DNA from: Streptococcus thoraltensis DSM 12221
GTDB lineage: Bacteria > Bacillota > Bacilli > Lactobacillales > Streptococcaceae
Reading direction: 5' to 3'
Length of the DNA: 64,000 bases
Assembly (NCBI RefSeq): GCF_000380145.1
Contig: NZ_KB904586.1
Span: 161,937-225,936, forward strand
The position numbers and the translations under genes were made by a program. Position 1 is the stretch's first letter. The number at the start of each line of letters is the position of its first letter. This document shows, piece after piece, positions 46,217-54,417 of the stretch. A model generated the notes under the pieces. That model was not told where the DNA came from and did not search any database. It saw nothing but the letters and a program-made list of their open reading frames with translations.

Positions 46217-46459
46217 ACAAAAAACCAGTTAGAGAAATTCTAACTGGTTTATACTGACTTTACCTCAAAAGCCACTTATCAAAGTTTCCCCTGACCAGTT
46301 AGATAATCATCTAATCAGCCAAGTCAACGTTAAAATGCTTTAGCTTCATAGATACAAACCTGCGCACCGTTTGTACCTAAGAGCTACAAACGGTTATCTA
46401 AAGAAACTAAAGTTAAAGAAAGTATTTTGGTTACTAGTAGATAACTGACTTAAAAGCAT
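46217..46459 (-). promoter_or_regulatory. Relay attenuator (leader A) of the first binding-protein gene
   Basis: Same plan as leader B. Segments in transcript order: 1 (46394-46385), 2 (46375-46366), 3 (46359-46342), 4 (46320-46309), 5 (46303-46292), 6 (46249-46239), 7 (46233-46223). 1:2 is ACCGTTTGTA/TACAAACGGT, 5:6 is TCTAACTGGT/ACCAGTTAGA, and 6:7 is AACCAGTTAGA/TCTAACTGGTT followed by TTTTG. 2:3 pairs over about 10 bases with one wobble. 4:5 is a hairpin without a T-run here, so only one terminator remains. Base changes relative to leader B keep the pairs. Confidence 0.75.
46394..46459 (-). CDS. Phe-rich leader peptide A
   Basis: 21 codons reading MLLSQLSTSNQNT FFNFSFFR, with AAGGAG before the ATG. 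Five Phe codons occur in the last eight residues and no Tyr. The FFR end before the stop codon is shared with leader peptide B, although the rest differs. Confidence 0.8.
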   Translation of the reverse strand: MLLSQLSTSNQNTFFNFSFFR

Positions 46460-46491
46460 TTCTTTTTCTCCTTTGTTTATGATTGTAACCA

Positions 46492-46520
46492 AGTATAATA
46501 TGCGATTCTCAAATTGTCAA
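46492..46520 (-). promoter_or_regulatory. Promoter of leader A
   Basis: TTGACA (46515-46520) and TATACT (46492-46497) on the minus strand with a 17-base spacer, about 33 bases upstream of the leader peptide start. Confidence 0.8.
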
Positions 46521-46582
46521 GAGATATTATAGAATTTTTTGATAATTCAGGTAATTACATAAAAAACCGAACAATAAAAATA

Positions 46583-46796
46583 GATAGTCAAGTGAATTAA
46601 CTTTCAGACAAGAAACAGAAAAGATGCAGAACAGTACTTGATACTCTTCGAAAATCAAAAGCAAACCTTGTTAACTTGATTTGATGAAGACAGTTCTCTC
46701 TGCTATCTGTATCGCCTAGTTTGCTTTTGATTTTCATCAAGTATGAGTACGGCAAGTCGAAAGTGACGATGGATTAAAGTTAATTCAAAAAACCAT
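46583..46796 (+). repeat. MITE-like repeat, copy 6
   Basis: 214 bp; ends ATAGTCAAGTGAATTAAC and GTTAATTCAAAAAACCAT. It lies between the LtrA-like gene terminator and the promoter of leader A. Confidence 0.85.
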
Positions 46797-46800
46797 ATAA

Positions 46801-46848
46801 AAAGCTAATTTGTTTATCCTGTAATCAGAATAAACAAATTAGCTTTCT
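46801..46848 (-). terminator. Terminator of the LtrA-like gene
   Basis: AAAGCTAATTTGTTTAT and ATAAACAAATTAGCTTT arms around an 11-base loop, just past the stop, with T residues on both sides. Confidence 0.8.
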
Positions 46849-46865
46849 TCTATAAGTTATATCAA

Positions 46866-47993
46866 CTAACCATTTTTGATATTCAAGCGTACAGCTAGTA
46901 GCATTATCAACGAGGTGATGATAGTAGCAACTACAATTAACATCCCTCCTGACCAAACTGAAAACATCAAGCTCATTAGAAGACCAAGAATAGGTAAAAG
47001 GTGCAATATAACTAGACTATTTTTCGGAAATTGAAGCCCAGTTTTATTGTATCTGTTATGTTGTAGCAAACCAAGAATGAATAGTGCCAAGCCACCATAG
47101 AAGTAAATCGTTGTATAAAAAATATCTATATTACTATTTCCAAAAAACGATAGAGAAATAGTAATCAAACTAAGTCCAAAAAGAATAGAATAATGACTAT
47201 AAATAGCTCGAATCCCTGTCTCTTCTCGACTAACATCTAAGAGATGGTCAATCTCAACAATATATACCATAAAGAGGTTCGTCAGCGTGATAAAAATCAA
47301 AATAGATTTCCAAGAAAAATTTTCTGCGCTAAAATGTTCTGATATTCCTATCAATGACTCCCCAAAGGTAATGATAACTAAAAGTGACAAGCGCTCCATC
47401 AAGTGAGGAAAGTTTACCGGCCGTAAATCAGCTGAAACAAATCCTCGACTTGGATCACTAAGCAAACCAGGCAATAACCATGTAGAAACAATTCCAATTA
47501 ATGCAATCCAAATTCCAACATCGTAAGGAAAGAATAGAGATACAAAAAGTGTTATGGACCGCAAGCCTAAAATATAAAAAAATTGCTTAATGAGACTCTT
47601 GTCAGATATATTTGAAGTTGTAAAATACTCTAGAATATACTGACACAAAAGTAATAACGAAATGATAGCCATTGGCAAAAAAATCCATAAAAAATTATCC
47701 TGCCAGTCACTGGATACCGCTCTTGATGCAACCAAGAGACAGATCATTTGTAAAAACATGAACACAATATTGCGTAGACTATTGTTTCCAAAACGGTTCG
47801 TATAAACTGTCTGCACCATCCAAGAATTGACAAATATAATCAGTCCAACCGAAAAGTTAAAAAAGGACTGAGGACTTACCACTCCATGATGTGCATGGTG
47901 AATAATAGAGGTTAACTGGCTAATGGTATAGACATACACTAAATCATAAAACAGTTCAGTCAGCTCTACCTTCTTATGCTTGATAAACGACAT
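46866..47993 (-). CDS. LtrA-like (low temperature requirement A) membrane protein
   Basis: 375 residues; the ATG at 47993 follows AGGAGA by six bases, and a 62-codon upstream extension is not supported. The N-terminus has the family motif KVELTELFYDLVYVYTISQL, followed by about ten to eleven membrane helices. The conserved ERLSLLVIITFGESLIG loop is at about 220-240. LtrA was linked to growth in the cold in Listeria; the biochemical role is unknown. Monocistronic. Confidence 0.85.
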   Translation of the reverse strand: MSFIKHKKVELTELFYDLVYVYTISQLTSIIHHAHHGVVSPQSFFNFSVGLIIFVNSWMVQTVYTNRFGNNSLRNIVFMFLQMICLLVASRAVSSDWQDNFLWIFLPMAIISLLLLCQYILEYFTTSNISDKSLIKQFFYILGLRSITLFVSLFFPYDVGIWIALIGIVSTWLLPGLLSDPSRGFVSADLRPVNFPHLMERLSLLVIITFGESLIGISEHFSAENFSWKSILIFITLTNLFMVYIVEIDHLLDVSREETGIRAIYSHYSILFGLSLITISLSFFGNSNIDIFYTTIYFYGGLALFILGLLQHNRYNKTGLQFPKNSLVILHLLPILGLLMSLMFSVWSGGMLIVVATIITSLIMLLAVRLNIKNG

Positions 47994-48256
47994 AGAATCT
48001 CCTATTAAATCTCTTTTAATTGTATCGGTATAACAACGATGACTAACAAATACAAGCTGCTGCGAAAAGGATAATTGCTTTTTAGAAATAACGATATTTG
48101 TTCTAAATCCAGCAACGTTTTGTTCACTACTATCTCCTGCATCTCGGCAACATAGGTCAGAAAATAATCTGTTTCTCAATCAAGTTCATATTACTCTGGT
48201 GTCACACTAGACTTCGTAAACATAATATTTTTGAGTACGTACATAGCAAGAAATCC

Positions 48257-48367
48257 TTATTCATCTTCATAGAAACTTGTACAATTGTGAACATCAACTT
48301 GATGGAAAGCATCACGATTTTTTCCATCAACCTCAAAATGAGATAGATAAGCAACTAGCTTTGTCAT
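48257..48367 (-). CDS. Small ORF of unknown nature
   Basis: 36 codons (begins MTKLVAYLSHFEVDGK) directly behind the amidohydrolase stop. The ribosome site is poor (AGAACAG). It may be a truncated remnant of a third gene in the MerR-amidohydrolase unit. No family recognised. Confidence 0.3.
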   Translation of the reverse strand: MTKLVAYLSHFEVDGKNRDAFHQVDVHNCTSFYEDE

Positions 48368-48372
48368 CTGTT

Positions 48373-49284
48373 CTAGTCTTTCTTAACTAACTTTCTAAAA
48401 TTTTTAGAATAAATAGCTTGTTTGTCAGCTTGAGTTAATGGCAAAGAGTCGATAGTCTCTACAATAACCTGAGTTGCCCCTGCAGGTACAATTCCTAGCG
48501 GAGCATCTGTTCCAAAGAGCACACGATCCAGCCCGAAATAGTCGATGGTCAACTCCAAGGCCTTTGAATTTCCTAAAATAGCTGTATCTACATAAAATTT
48601 ACGGAAATCCTCAACTTGTTTTTCAGGTAAAATATACTGAATCCGTCCACTAAAAAAAGATGCTAAAGCTCCTGCATGGTGAACAATAATTTTTATATTA
48701 GGAAAATCTTGAAAAATTCCTGCCTCAACCAATTGTAACATGCCTTGACTTTGTTCATATTCCCAAGAAAAGACTATATTGTTATCAGGCTTTCTCTCAT
48801 CAAATACAGGATGAAGCCAAATAGGAATTCCCAACTCTTCACATTTCGCAAAAATCGGTCTAAATGTTTGATCAGCAATTGAAAGACCAAGATGCCGAGT
48901 AAACAATTGTACTCCAAAAATCTGAGAATTCTTAGCAACAAAGTTTTCTAAAATCTCTAAACTTCCTTCAATATTATTCAAGGCAAGCATAGCCACTCCA
49001 CCTAAGAATTGCCTTGGATACATGCGAACAGTATCTAACAATTCTTGATTGGCTTCCTTAACTAATTCCAAAGCTTGCTCCGCTTCAAGATAGTCTTCTG
49101 GATTGACATTGACAAATGAGATAACTTGTTTCACATCTGAAATTCCTACTTCCTCTCTCTTCTTTACGTCCGACAAGAGGGGATGTTGCAAAAATGGCAT
49201 TTTTTGAGGTAGCTCAGCATCAATTGCTAGCATTCTTTCGTAAAAATTAGGTAATAATACATGAGCAAATACATCTATTTTCAT
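48373..49284 (-). CDS. Amidohydrolase family protein (Amidohydro_2)
   Basis: 303 residues with a TIM-barrel metal-dependent hydrolase pattern. A DVFAHVLLP start replaces the usual HxH pair (only one His seen). The barrel His is in IWLHPVFDE, the next in IIVHHAGAL, and the catalytic Asp in VLFGTDAPLG. Relatives include 4-oxalomesaconate hydratase and decarboxylases of aromatic acids. Its start overlaps the merR-type gene stop (TGATG), so it is under that promoter. Substrate unknown. Confidence 0.85.
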   Translation of the reverse strand: MKIDVFAHVLLPNFYERMLAIDAELPQKMPFLQHPLLSDVKKREEVGISDVKQVISFVNVNPEDYLEAEQALELVKEANQELLDTVRMYPRQFLGGVAMLALNNIEGSLEILENFVAKNSQIFGVQLFTRHLGLSIADQTFRPIFAKCEELGIPIWLHPVFDERKPDNNIVFSWEYEQSQGMLQLVEAGIFQDFPNIKIIVHHAGALASFFSGRIQYILPEKQVEDFRKFYVDTAILGNSKALELTIDYFGLDRVLFGTDAPLGIVPAGATQVIVETIDSLPLTQADKQAIYSKNFRKLVKKD

Positions 49285-49724
49285 CAGTCAATCTCCTTCC
49301 AACTATCCTTTTCATCGGATAAAATAGCATATTCATCAAAATATGAAAGTTCTTTATCAATTTCTCCTGATTCATACAAGGAAATCTTTTTCTCCAATCG
49401 ATTGATAGAGCGTTGAAGATTTTTTTGTTTTTGATATAAGATAGAAAGTTGATTCCGTAACAAGTTCTCACGCTCTTCAAGGGTACCACTCCCTTTTCTA
49501 AGTAGTTCGGCATATTCAGTTAACTTCTCAATGGTAACACCAGAGTGCCGCAGACAGATAATCATCTCCAGCCATTTGAGAATCTCCTTCGTAAAGTAAC
49601 GGTTACCATTGGAGCCCCTAGGAATTCTTGGCAATAATCCGATTCGCTCATAATAACGCAAGGTAGTACTATTGATTTGATATTTTTGACTTACCTCTGT
49701 AATAGTGTATGTACTACTTTTCAT
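49284..49724 (-). CDS. MerR-family transcriptional regulator
   Basis: 146 residues; the ATG at 49724 follows AGGGAGG. Winged HTH at the N-terminus (YTITEVSQKYQINSTTLRYY, residues 4-23; then ERIGLLPRIPRGSNGNRYF) and a long dimerisation coiled coil to about residue 115. It lacks the Cys pattern of metal sensors, so it probably responds to a small molecule. It controls itself and the amidohydrolase through the operator in its 19-base promoter spacer. Confidence 0.9.
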   Translation of the reverse strand: MKSSTYTITEVSQKYQINSTTLRYYERIGLLPRIPRGSNGNRYFTKEILKWLEMIICLRHSGVTIEKLTEYAELLRKGSGTLEERENLLRNQLSILYQKQKNLQRSINRLEKKISLYESGEIDKELSYFDEYAILSDEKDSWKEID

Positions 49725-49749
49725 GAAAATAACTACCTCCCTAAATGTC

Positions 49750-49780
49750 ATTATATCACTTATAGTAAACTATAAGTCAA
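49750..49780 (-). promoter_or_regulatory. MerR-type promoter/operator
   Basis: TTGACT (49775-49780) and TATAAT (49750-49755) on the minus strand are 19 bases apart, the long spacing typical of MerR-activated promoters. The spacer holds the perfect dyad ACTTATAGT-TT-ACTATAAGT (49758-49777). Confidence 0.88.
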
Positions 49781-50052
49781 CAATCTGTGAACCTTGTTAC
49801 ATCTCTAACTTTTGTATTGCTTCATATTGATTCTAACTTGTCAAATTTAAGAGTAACTGAAATCAGCAAATTCATTCAATTTCAAAGGTAAAAAATCCTA
49901 TAAAATAAGGTTTTATAGGTAGTAACCTCACTCTAGTTTACCTTGTAAATATTAGTAAGTTTTCAACTTATGCCCCTTTTTTATTTCAAAACAACCTGTT
50001 TTTCTTATTTTCTAAGTAAATTCCATGTGCGATTTCTACCGTATTTTAGACC
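49781..50052. other. AT-rich gap between the merR-type gene and the fic gene
   Basis: About 270 bases without a gene. The prophage attachment site may be in or near it, but I found no repeat partner within the window to prove this. Confidence 0.3.
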
Positions 50053-50080
50053 ATAAAAAAACACCCTCGCATCAGCGAGA
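50053..50080 (-). terminator. Terminator of the fic gene
   Basis: CTCGC-TGAT-GCGAG followed by GGTGTTTTTTTAT on the minus strand, 12 bases past the fic stop. Confidence 0.8.
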
Positions 50081-50091
50081 GTACGAAAGTA

Positions 50092-51222
50092 CTAAAAGTT
50101 AGAAATAACCCTAAGTAACTCATAGTTATAGTAAGGAATATTTCTTTTAACGGTGTTATCCCTATCTAATAACCCGTTTTCAACAAGCTTGTCGAGCGAT
50201 TTCTTTACTGTTGCAGGATGATATCCAGTTAAATCAGCCAGTTGCTTAGGTGTTGCAACAGGAAGACTAAAGGTACTTAACCAAACATCCTTTTGGGCTT
50301 GAGAATGGCATTTTTGTAATCCTGTTTTTGCATGATTATCTGCATTATTTATTTTTTTTAGAATGTTCCTTGCCATCTGTTCACTAGCATTTAGAAATAA
50401 GGTTAACCACGGAATCCAATCTGGTTCTTCTCCTCTAACAGCATTTAAGGCATTATAGTATCTGATTCTTTCTTTCTCTAACTCCTCGCTAACAAAAAAT
50501 ACAGGATAATCGAGAAGATTTTCTTTTACTGCCATCAAGGCAATCAAAATACGACCTAATCTACCGTTACCATCTAAAAATGGATGAATAGATTCAAATT
50601 GTGCATGAACTACTGCTATTCGCAACAAAGCATCACTGTCATAATTAACATACTCAGAGTCAATTTCCAAGCCCTGCGTCAAACTTGAATGGGTTTCGCC
50701 ATTGGCAAAAAACTCTAAATTAGTCATATACTCAGCAATTTCATTAGCCCCTATTGGTATATACGAAGCATGTTCAATTTTATTATCTGGACCTATAAAG
50801 TTTTGGATTTTTCTAAACTCTCCTCCGTTTGCAGTTGTACCTCTAGCTTCGTCTGACATCAAGGTTTTATGTAATTTTTTCAATAGGCGTGTACTTATAG
50901 CATCACCTTCACGAATAGCTTTAAAGCCTTCATCAATAGCTTCTTTGTAATTGAAAACTTCTCTTTGTTGCCAATTTTTAGCGCCACTTCTAGTTATCTC
51001 CATAATTTCATGGAAAGTTACCTGCGTTCCTTCAATTCTTGTTGACTGAACTGATTCATTGTAGGATAACAAACTTAAAATAGATGTATTGATAATCGAA
51101 GATGACAGAACTGCATCTAATTTACCGAGAACTTTATTAACTTCTGCTAACCTCTTGTAGAGCATTACAGCCTCTTTTTCTGTCAATTTTACAGGAAGTT
51201 TATCTATACCTTGAACAGCCAT
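50092..51222 (-). CDS. fic: Fic-domain protein (probable AMP-transferase)
   Basis: 376 residues. The Fic core motif HPFLDGNGRLGRIL is at about residues 212-225. An N-terminal inhibitory helix motif STRIEG (about 55-60) makes it a self-inhibited class II type. A Fic_N region covers about 1-75 and a C-terminal winged helix (PKQLADLTGYHPATVKKSLD) covers about 315-370. Such proteins add AMP to target proteins and may regulate DNA. It has its own promoter and terminator and sits between the phage lysin and the host DNA. Confidence 0.92.
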   Translation of the reverse strand: MAVQGIDKLPVKLTEKEAVMLYKRLAEVNKVLGKLDAVLSSSIINTSILSLLSYNESVQSTRIEGTQVTFHEIMEITRSGAKNWQQREVFNYKEAIDEGFKAIREGDAISTRLLKKLHKTLMSDEARGTTANGGEFRKIQNFIGPDNKIEHASYIPIGANEIAEYMTNLEFFANGETHSSLTQGLEIDSEYVNYDSDALLRIAVVHAQFESIHPFLDGNGRLGRILIALMAVKENLLDYPVFFVSEELEKERIRYYNALNAVRGEEPDWIPWLTLFLNASEQMARNILKKINNADNHAKTGLQKCHSQAQKDVWLSTFSLPVATPKQLADLTGYHPATVKKSLDKLVENGLLDRDNTVKRNIPYYNYELLRVISNF

Positions 51223-51275
51223 CTTCTATCTCCTTTAATATATTTTTTTAAATTAAATATATTATAATGTTTTAT

Positions 51276-51304
51276 ATTATACATTTCAATAAAAAATATA
51301 TCAA
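51276..51304 (-). promoter_or_regulatory. fic promoter
   Basis: TTGATA (51299-51304) and TATAAT (51276-51281) on the minus strand with a 17-base spacer; AAAGGAG precedes the fic ATG. Confidence 0.8.
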
Positions 51305-51308
51305 AAAC

Positions 51309-51351
51309 AAAAAAACACCCCTAAAGTTAGATTTTCTGTCTAACTTTAGGG
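51309..51351 (-). terminator. Terminator at the end of the phage lysis module
   Basis: CCCTAAAGTTAGA and TCTAACTTTAGGG arms with a short loop, followed on the minus strand by TGTTTTTTTG. It closes the late transcript after the lysin. Confidence 0.85.
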
Positions 51352-51383
51352 ATGCAGTTCTCAGCGAAGGAGTTTTCTCCTTT

Positions 51384-52526
51384 TTAAATTGTTTTTTTAG
51401 TCAAGGTGTAGGCAACACCATTGATCGCAATCTCTACTCCCTCAATGGTTACTTCAATCTTATCAGACTGACCGACATCTGTGACGGTCTGCTTGTCAAA
51501 CTTATCAAGTGAGCCATTTTCAGCCTCAATTGCTTTGAGCCGACTGGAAACTCCGACAATGTAGCTGTCAAATCCGCTAGCAGCATAGTCATAGGTAGCA
51601 CCGCCAACCTTAAACATGCCCTTGATTGAGTCACTAAAGGTTTTAGCTCCAGCTACCTTGTAAGAGCCATCTTTTCGCAAAAGGTAAAACCAATCTGTAA
51701 GGAAATCATCTACACTTGAATAGTGCATATAATGACCACCCTCGTTAGCTGGGCGAGCTGTACCTTGGGTAACTGTAACACCACTTGGGCGTTCTCCTTT
51801 GCCTGTCCAAGTCGTACCACCCCAATTATTATCAGCTTTACCTACCGCCGATGTACCCCAAAGCCCCTCAAAGTGTAGGACAGTAATAGCGTAGCTAGGT
51901 AAAATATCATGCTTTTTACAATTAACCAAAATCTTGTCCAGCACCACTTTTTTTAAGATAGCACCATTGAAAGACAGGTCACCGTTTTCTTTTGCAGCTG
52001 TCGCTTGTCCAATTGACTCAGATTGACTTGTTTTGCTTTGAGTGGATTGTTTTACTTCTTTGTTGTTAGAGGCCGTTTTAGGCGCATTAGATGACGTACC
52101 GTTTTTCAAGATTTCAGTTACTCGTTTTTGAACTGCATCATATTGGCTACCAAGTGATTTTTTACGGGCTTCTCCATTGCCATGCTTGCCAGCAATTACT
52201 TCCTGGGCAAGTTGGTCAACAGTCTTTTGGCTTGTCGTAGCTTTGCCATTGATGACTGCCATAACAGCCTCATATTGATTACCAAGAGCTGCTTTGCGTG
52301 CCTCTCCATTGCCATATTTGCCTGCCAAGGTTTCTTTAACCAATGTATCAATGTTTTTACCTGATGGGCTTGTTGTGGGTTGATTGACTAAACGGTAAAC
52401 ATAACAATACATCCAGCCACTAGCTGCTGCTGTCTGATTGTAGTTGTTTACAGTAATACCGTTATTAGCATAGTTACAGTGGATGATATTATCTGGGTCA
52501 ACAAAGATACCAGTATGACCACCTGC
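51384..52526 (-). CDS. Phage endolysin, exon 2 (end of NlpC-like domain, two CW_7 repeats, glucosaminidase)
   Basis: 380 codons, in frame from AGGHTGIFVDPDN. It completes the N-terminal peptidase domain, then carries two Cpl-7 type (CW_7) repeats (NIDTLVKETLAGKYGNGEAR and TVDQLAQEVIAGKHGNGEAR), a Ser/Lys/Gln linker, and a C-terminal glucosaminidase domain (ILPSYAITVLHFEGLWGTSA onward). This is the layout of the streptococcal LambdaSa2 lysin. The ATG at 52412 lies inside the exon and is not the natural start. Spliced with exon 1 it gives about 475 residues. Confidence 0.85.
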   Translation of the reverse strand, partial: AGGHTGIFVDPDNIIHCNYANNGITVNNYNQTAAASGWMYCYVYRLVNQPTTSPSGKNIDTLVKETLAGKYGNGEARKAALGNQYEAVMAVINGKATTSQKTVDQLAQEVIAGKHGNGEARKKSLGSQYDAVQKRVTEILKNGTSSNAPKTASNNKEVKQSTQSKTSQSESIGQATAAKENGDLSFNGAILKKVVLDKILVNCKKHDILPSYAITVLHFEGLWGTSAVGKADNNWGGTTWTGKGERPSGVTVTQGTARPANEGGHYMHYSSVDDFLTDWFYLLRKDGSYKVAGAKTFSDSIKGMFKVGGATYDYAASGFDSYIVGVSSRLKAIEAENGSLDKFDKQTVTDVGQSDKIEVTIEGVEIAINGVAYTLTKKTI

Positions 52527-53484
52527 AATATATTCAACTAGGTTCGCTAGACCCAGCCCGTTCTCTTATGAACTGCTAACGGTCTTCCCGTTAGTTTAGA
52601 CTATTTGTTCTCCATGTTTATAACAGTCTACCAAACTCATCACGTTTACGCTCTTTGTCATGTAATTTTGCATGTTCAGATTGTGTCATAAGCTGTAGAT
52701 TTTCAATCCTGTTGTCTTGTTTGTTCCCATTGATATGGTGGATAATTTCAGATCGTTTCAGTTTTCTGCCTAAATGTTGCTCCATAACATATCTATGCTC
52801 TCTCTGACGATTTCGTTTAACATAATAACCTGGATTGCCAGAGTGCCTTTGAAAATCAACGTGACATGTTCTTGAGCAAAAATTATGTTCACTACGCTCT
52901 ATTTGAGATGGCTTGCGTTCAAATTCTTTTCCGCATTCATCACAGACTACATGTACTAAATTACTTCTACTATCAGCCATGCAACGTATAGAGCAAAATA
53001 GAGTCTTTTTATTTTGTTTGGTTTGCAGATACTTCTTTCCACATTGCTGACAAACCTTGTAGATTTTTGGGTATAAACACTCTTGACACTTTTTAGATTT
53101 TCTATTACCTGTGTACTCTCTTCCACAAATAGAGCAAACCAACTGTCTAGGTCTTTCACGCCATTCAGTTCTACATTCTTCCGAGCAATGCTTTTTATTA
53201 AAGTGACCATCAAATTCTTTGCCACAATTCAAACAAGATTTCATTTCTTTACCTCTGCACCTTTGGATATTCTAATTATACCACAAACTGATAACAAAGG
53301 TTTTTACAAACAGTGAGGAGGGGGATTTTTCAAGCTCGCTTGAGCCTTACGAGGACGCAATCCTCTAGTCGTTAGACCTCTCCGATTTCTCGGCTTTGGT
53401 ACGGAAACTGCCACGACTTTACGTTTGGCTTTCAACCGTTTAACCCCCAGTACCTATACATTACATATAGGCAGAGCAATTTAC
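52527..53484 (-). other. Group I intron in the endolysin gene
   Basis: About 960 bases separate two parts of one lysin (exon 1 ends RGQSAG, exon 2 resumes AGGHTG as in uninterrupted relatives). The interval encodes an HNH endonuclease and has GC-rich, structured ends (for example near 53340-53460 and 52540-52610) unlike the exons. Group I introns in lysin genes are known from S. thermophilus phages. The exact splice sites are not resolved; boundaries may shift by a few bases. Confidence 0.8.
52618..53244 (-). CDS. Intron-encoded HNH homing endonuclease
   Basis: 208 residues. Four to five zinc-ribbon-like units with CxxC pairs ([32 protein letters not shown]) cover residues 1-135, followed by an HNH domain ([40 protein letters not shown]) at about 145-195. 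It is expected to cut intron-less lysin alleles and spread the intron. It lies wholly within the intron, with a GAGGT ribosome site. Confidence 0.88.
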   Translation of the reverse strand: MKSCLNCGKEFDGHFNKKHCSEECRTEWRERPRQLVCSICGREYTGNRKSKKCQECLYPKIYKVCQQCGKKYLQTKQNKKTLFCSIRCMADSRSNLVHVVCDECGKEFERKPSQIERSEHNFCSRTCHVDFQRHSGNPGYYVKRNRQREHRYVMEQHLGRKLKRSEIIHHINGNKQDNRIENLQLMTQSEHAKLHDKERKRDEFGRLL

Positions 53485-53769
53485 TCCCGCTGACTGCCCA
53501 CGTTTGCCCCAAATAAAGACATCACCACGCTTAGCGTCCCAATCTTGATTTTCTGCAATGAGCTTGTAACCATTCTTGATGAGCCAATCATGCTGATACT
53601 CTGTATTTACAGCCCACCCTGCGGTGATAGCTCCTGCGGACATAAGAGCGTAATAGACGGAACTTGAGCAGTCATAGCTATTTGGACCATTTCGATAGTC
53701 CATTGAGTAAGTCACTTTGCCAGCCCGAACTGACATCCATGCAATAGCTGTTTCAATGTTAATAGCCAT
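53485..53769 (-). CDS. Phage endolysin, exon 1 (NlpC/P60-like endopeptidase, N-terminal part)
   Basis: 95 codons of an Amidase_5/NlpC-type peptidase domain with the catalytic Cys in NSYDCSSSVYYALMSAGA and WDAKRGDVFIWGKRGQSAG at the exon end. Without splicing, translation runs into the intron and stops at 53461 after about seven extra codons. The start is preceded by AAGGAGT. It follows the holin by 13 bases. Confidence 0.85.
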
Positions 53770-53782
53770 GTAGTCACTCCTT

Positions 53783-54112
53783 TTATCTTATCCAAGCATC
53801 GTTCATCTGCTTGACAGCACTTTCGATAAAAGTATCAAGCTGTGCGTCTGTCATGTGGATATTGTATTTTAAAAGCTCATCTACGATAGCAGATTTAGCT
53901 TGTGTAAGCTTCTCAGCGCCTTTATACCCAGTCTCAACAGACACTTGTTCAACAGCCTGAACGGCATTCATAGCCACAATTTCCGCAATTTTGACAGCAC
54001 GTTCGCCGCCTTTTGTGATTAAGTAACTTTTAATTGATTGTACAACAATGCCTGCTAAAATGGTTAAAATTCCCATTGCAGAGCTGATAATAATTTCTGT
54101 AATTTGATTCAT
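53783..54112 (-). CDS. Phage holin (LLH-type)
   Basis: 109 residues with one N-terminal membrane segment (IIISSAMGILTILAGIVVQSI) and a helical C-terminal part (AVQAVEQVSVETGYKGAEKL). It resembles the LLH/phi-holin families. It would open the membrane to release the lysin. It overlaps the upstream holin-like gene by four bases. Confidence 0.85.
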   Translation of the reverse strand: MNQITEIIISSAMGILTILAGIVVQSIKSYLITKGGERAVKIAEIVAMNAVQAVEQVSVETGYKGAEKLTQAKSAIVDELLKYNIHMTDAQLDTFIESAVKQMNDAWIR

Positions 54113-54414
54113 CTTCTATTCCCTTTCTCAATATGATCCATCCGATCACTCATTCTAACCATTTCCTTTTGGATGTCTCCGACAGTAGTTGTTATTGTGG
54201 ATAATTCGACAGTCGTTTTATCCAAATGATTCATCAAACGTTCTTCACGTTGCTTAGATTCTATCTTGCTTTCCTCGTGGAAATCCATCAGTTTCTTCTC
54301 CCGCTTGTCGGATGTCCTAATTAAATACCCAATAACCACCAAGAAAAGCAGAATAAAAAGAACTGCCCAAGCAACCTGACTTGTCGCAATTCTTTCTGCT
54401 TGTTCAATTGGCAA
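54109..54414 (-). CDS. Second holin-like protein (BhlA/UviB type)
   Basis: 101 residues; a membrane helix at about 15-31 (VLFILLFLVVIGYLI) and then a charged coiled coil (DKREKKLMDFHEESKIESKQ), as in BhlA/UviB-type holins. It is encoded between a short protein and the main holin in the lysis cassette. Confidence 0.75.
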   Translation of the reverse strand: MPIEQAERIATSQVAWAVLFILLFLVVIGYLIRTSDKREKKLMDFHEESKIESKQREERLMNHLDKTTVELSTITTTVGDIQKEMVRMSDRMDHIEKGNRR

Positions 54415-54417
54415 ATC

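Noticed and set aside
49781..50052. Prophage attachment site
   Set aside because: Plausible by position, but the other end of the prophage is outside the window, so no repeat pair can be shown.
51384..52412. Stand-alone endolysin starting at the ATG at 52412
   Set aside because: That ATG is internal (WMYCYVYRL). In-frame coding continues upstream to the intron edge and matches the missing middle of the peptidase domain.
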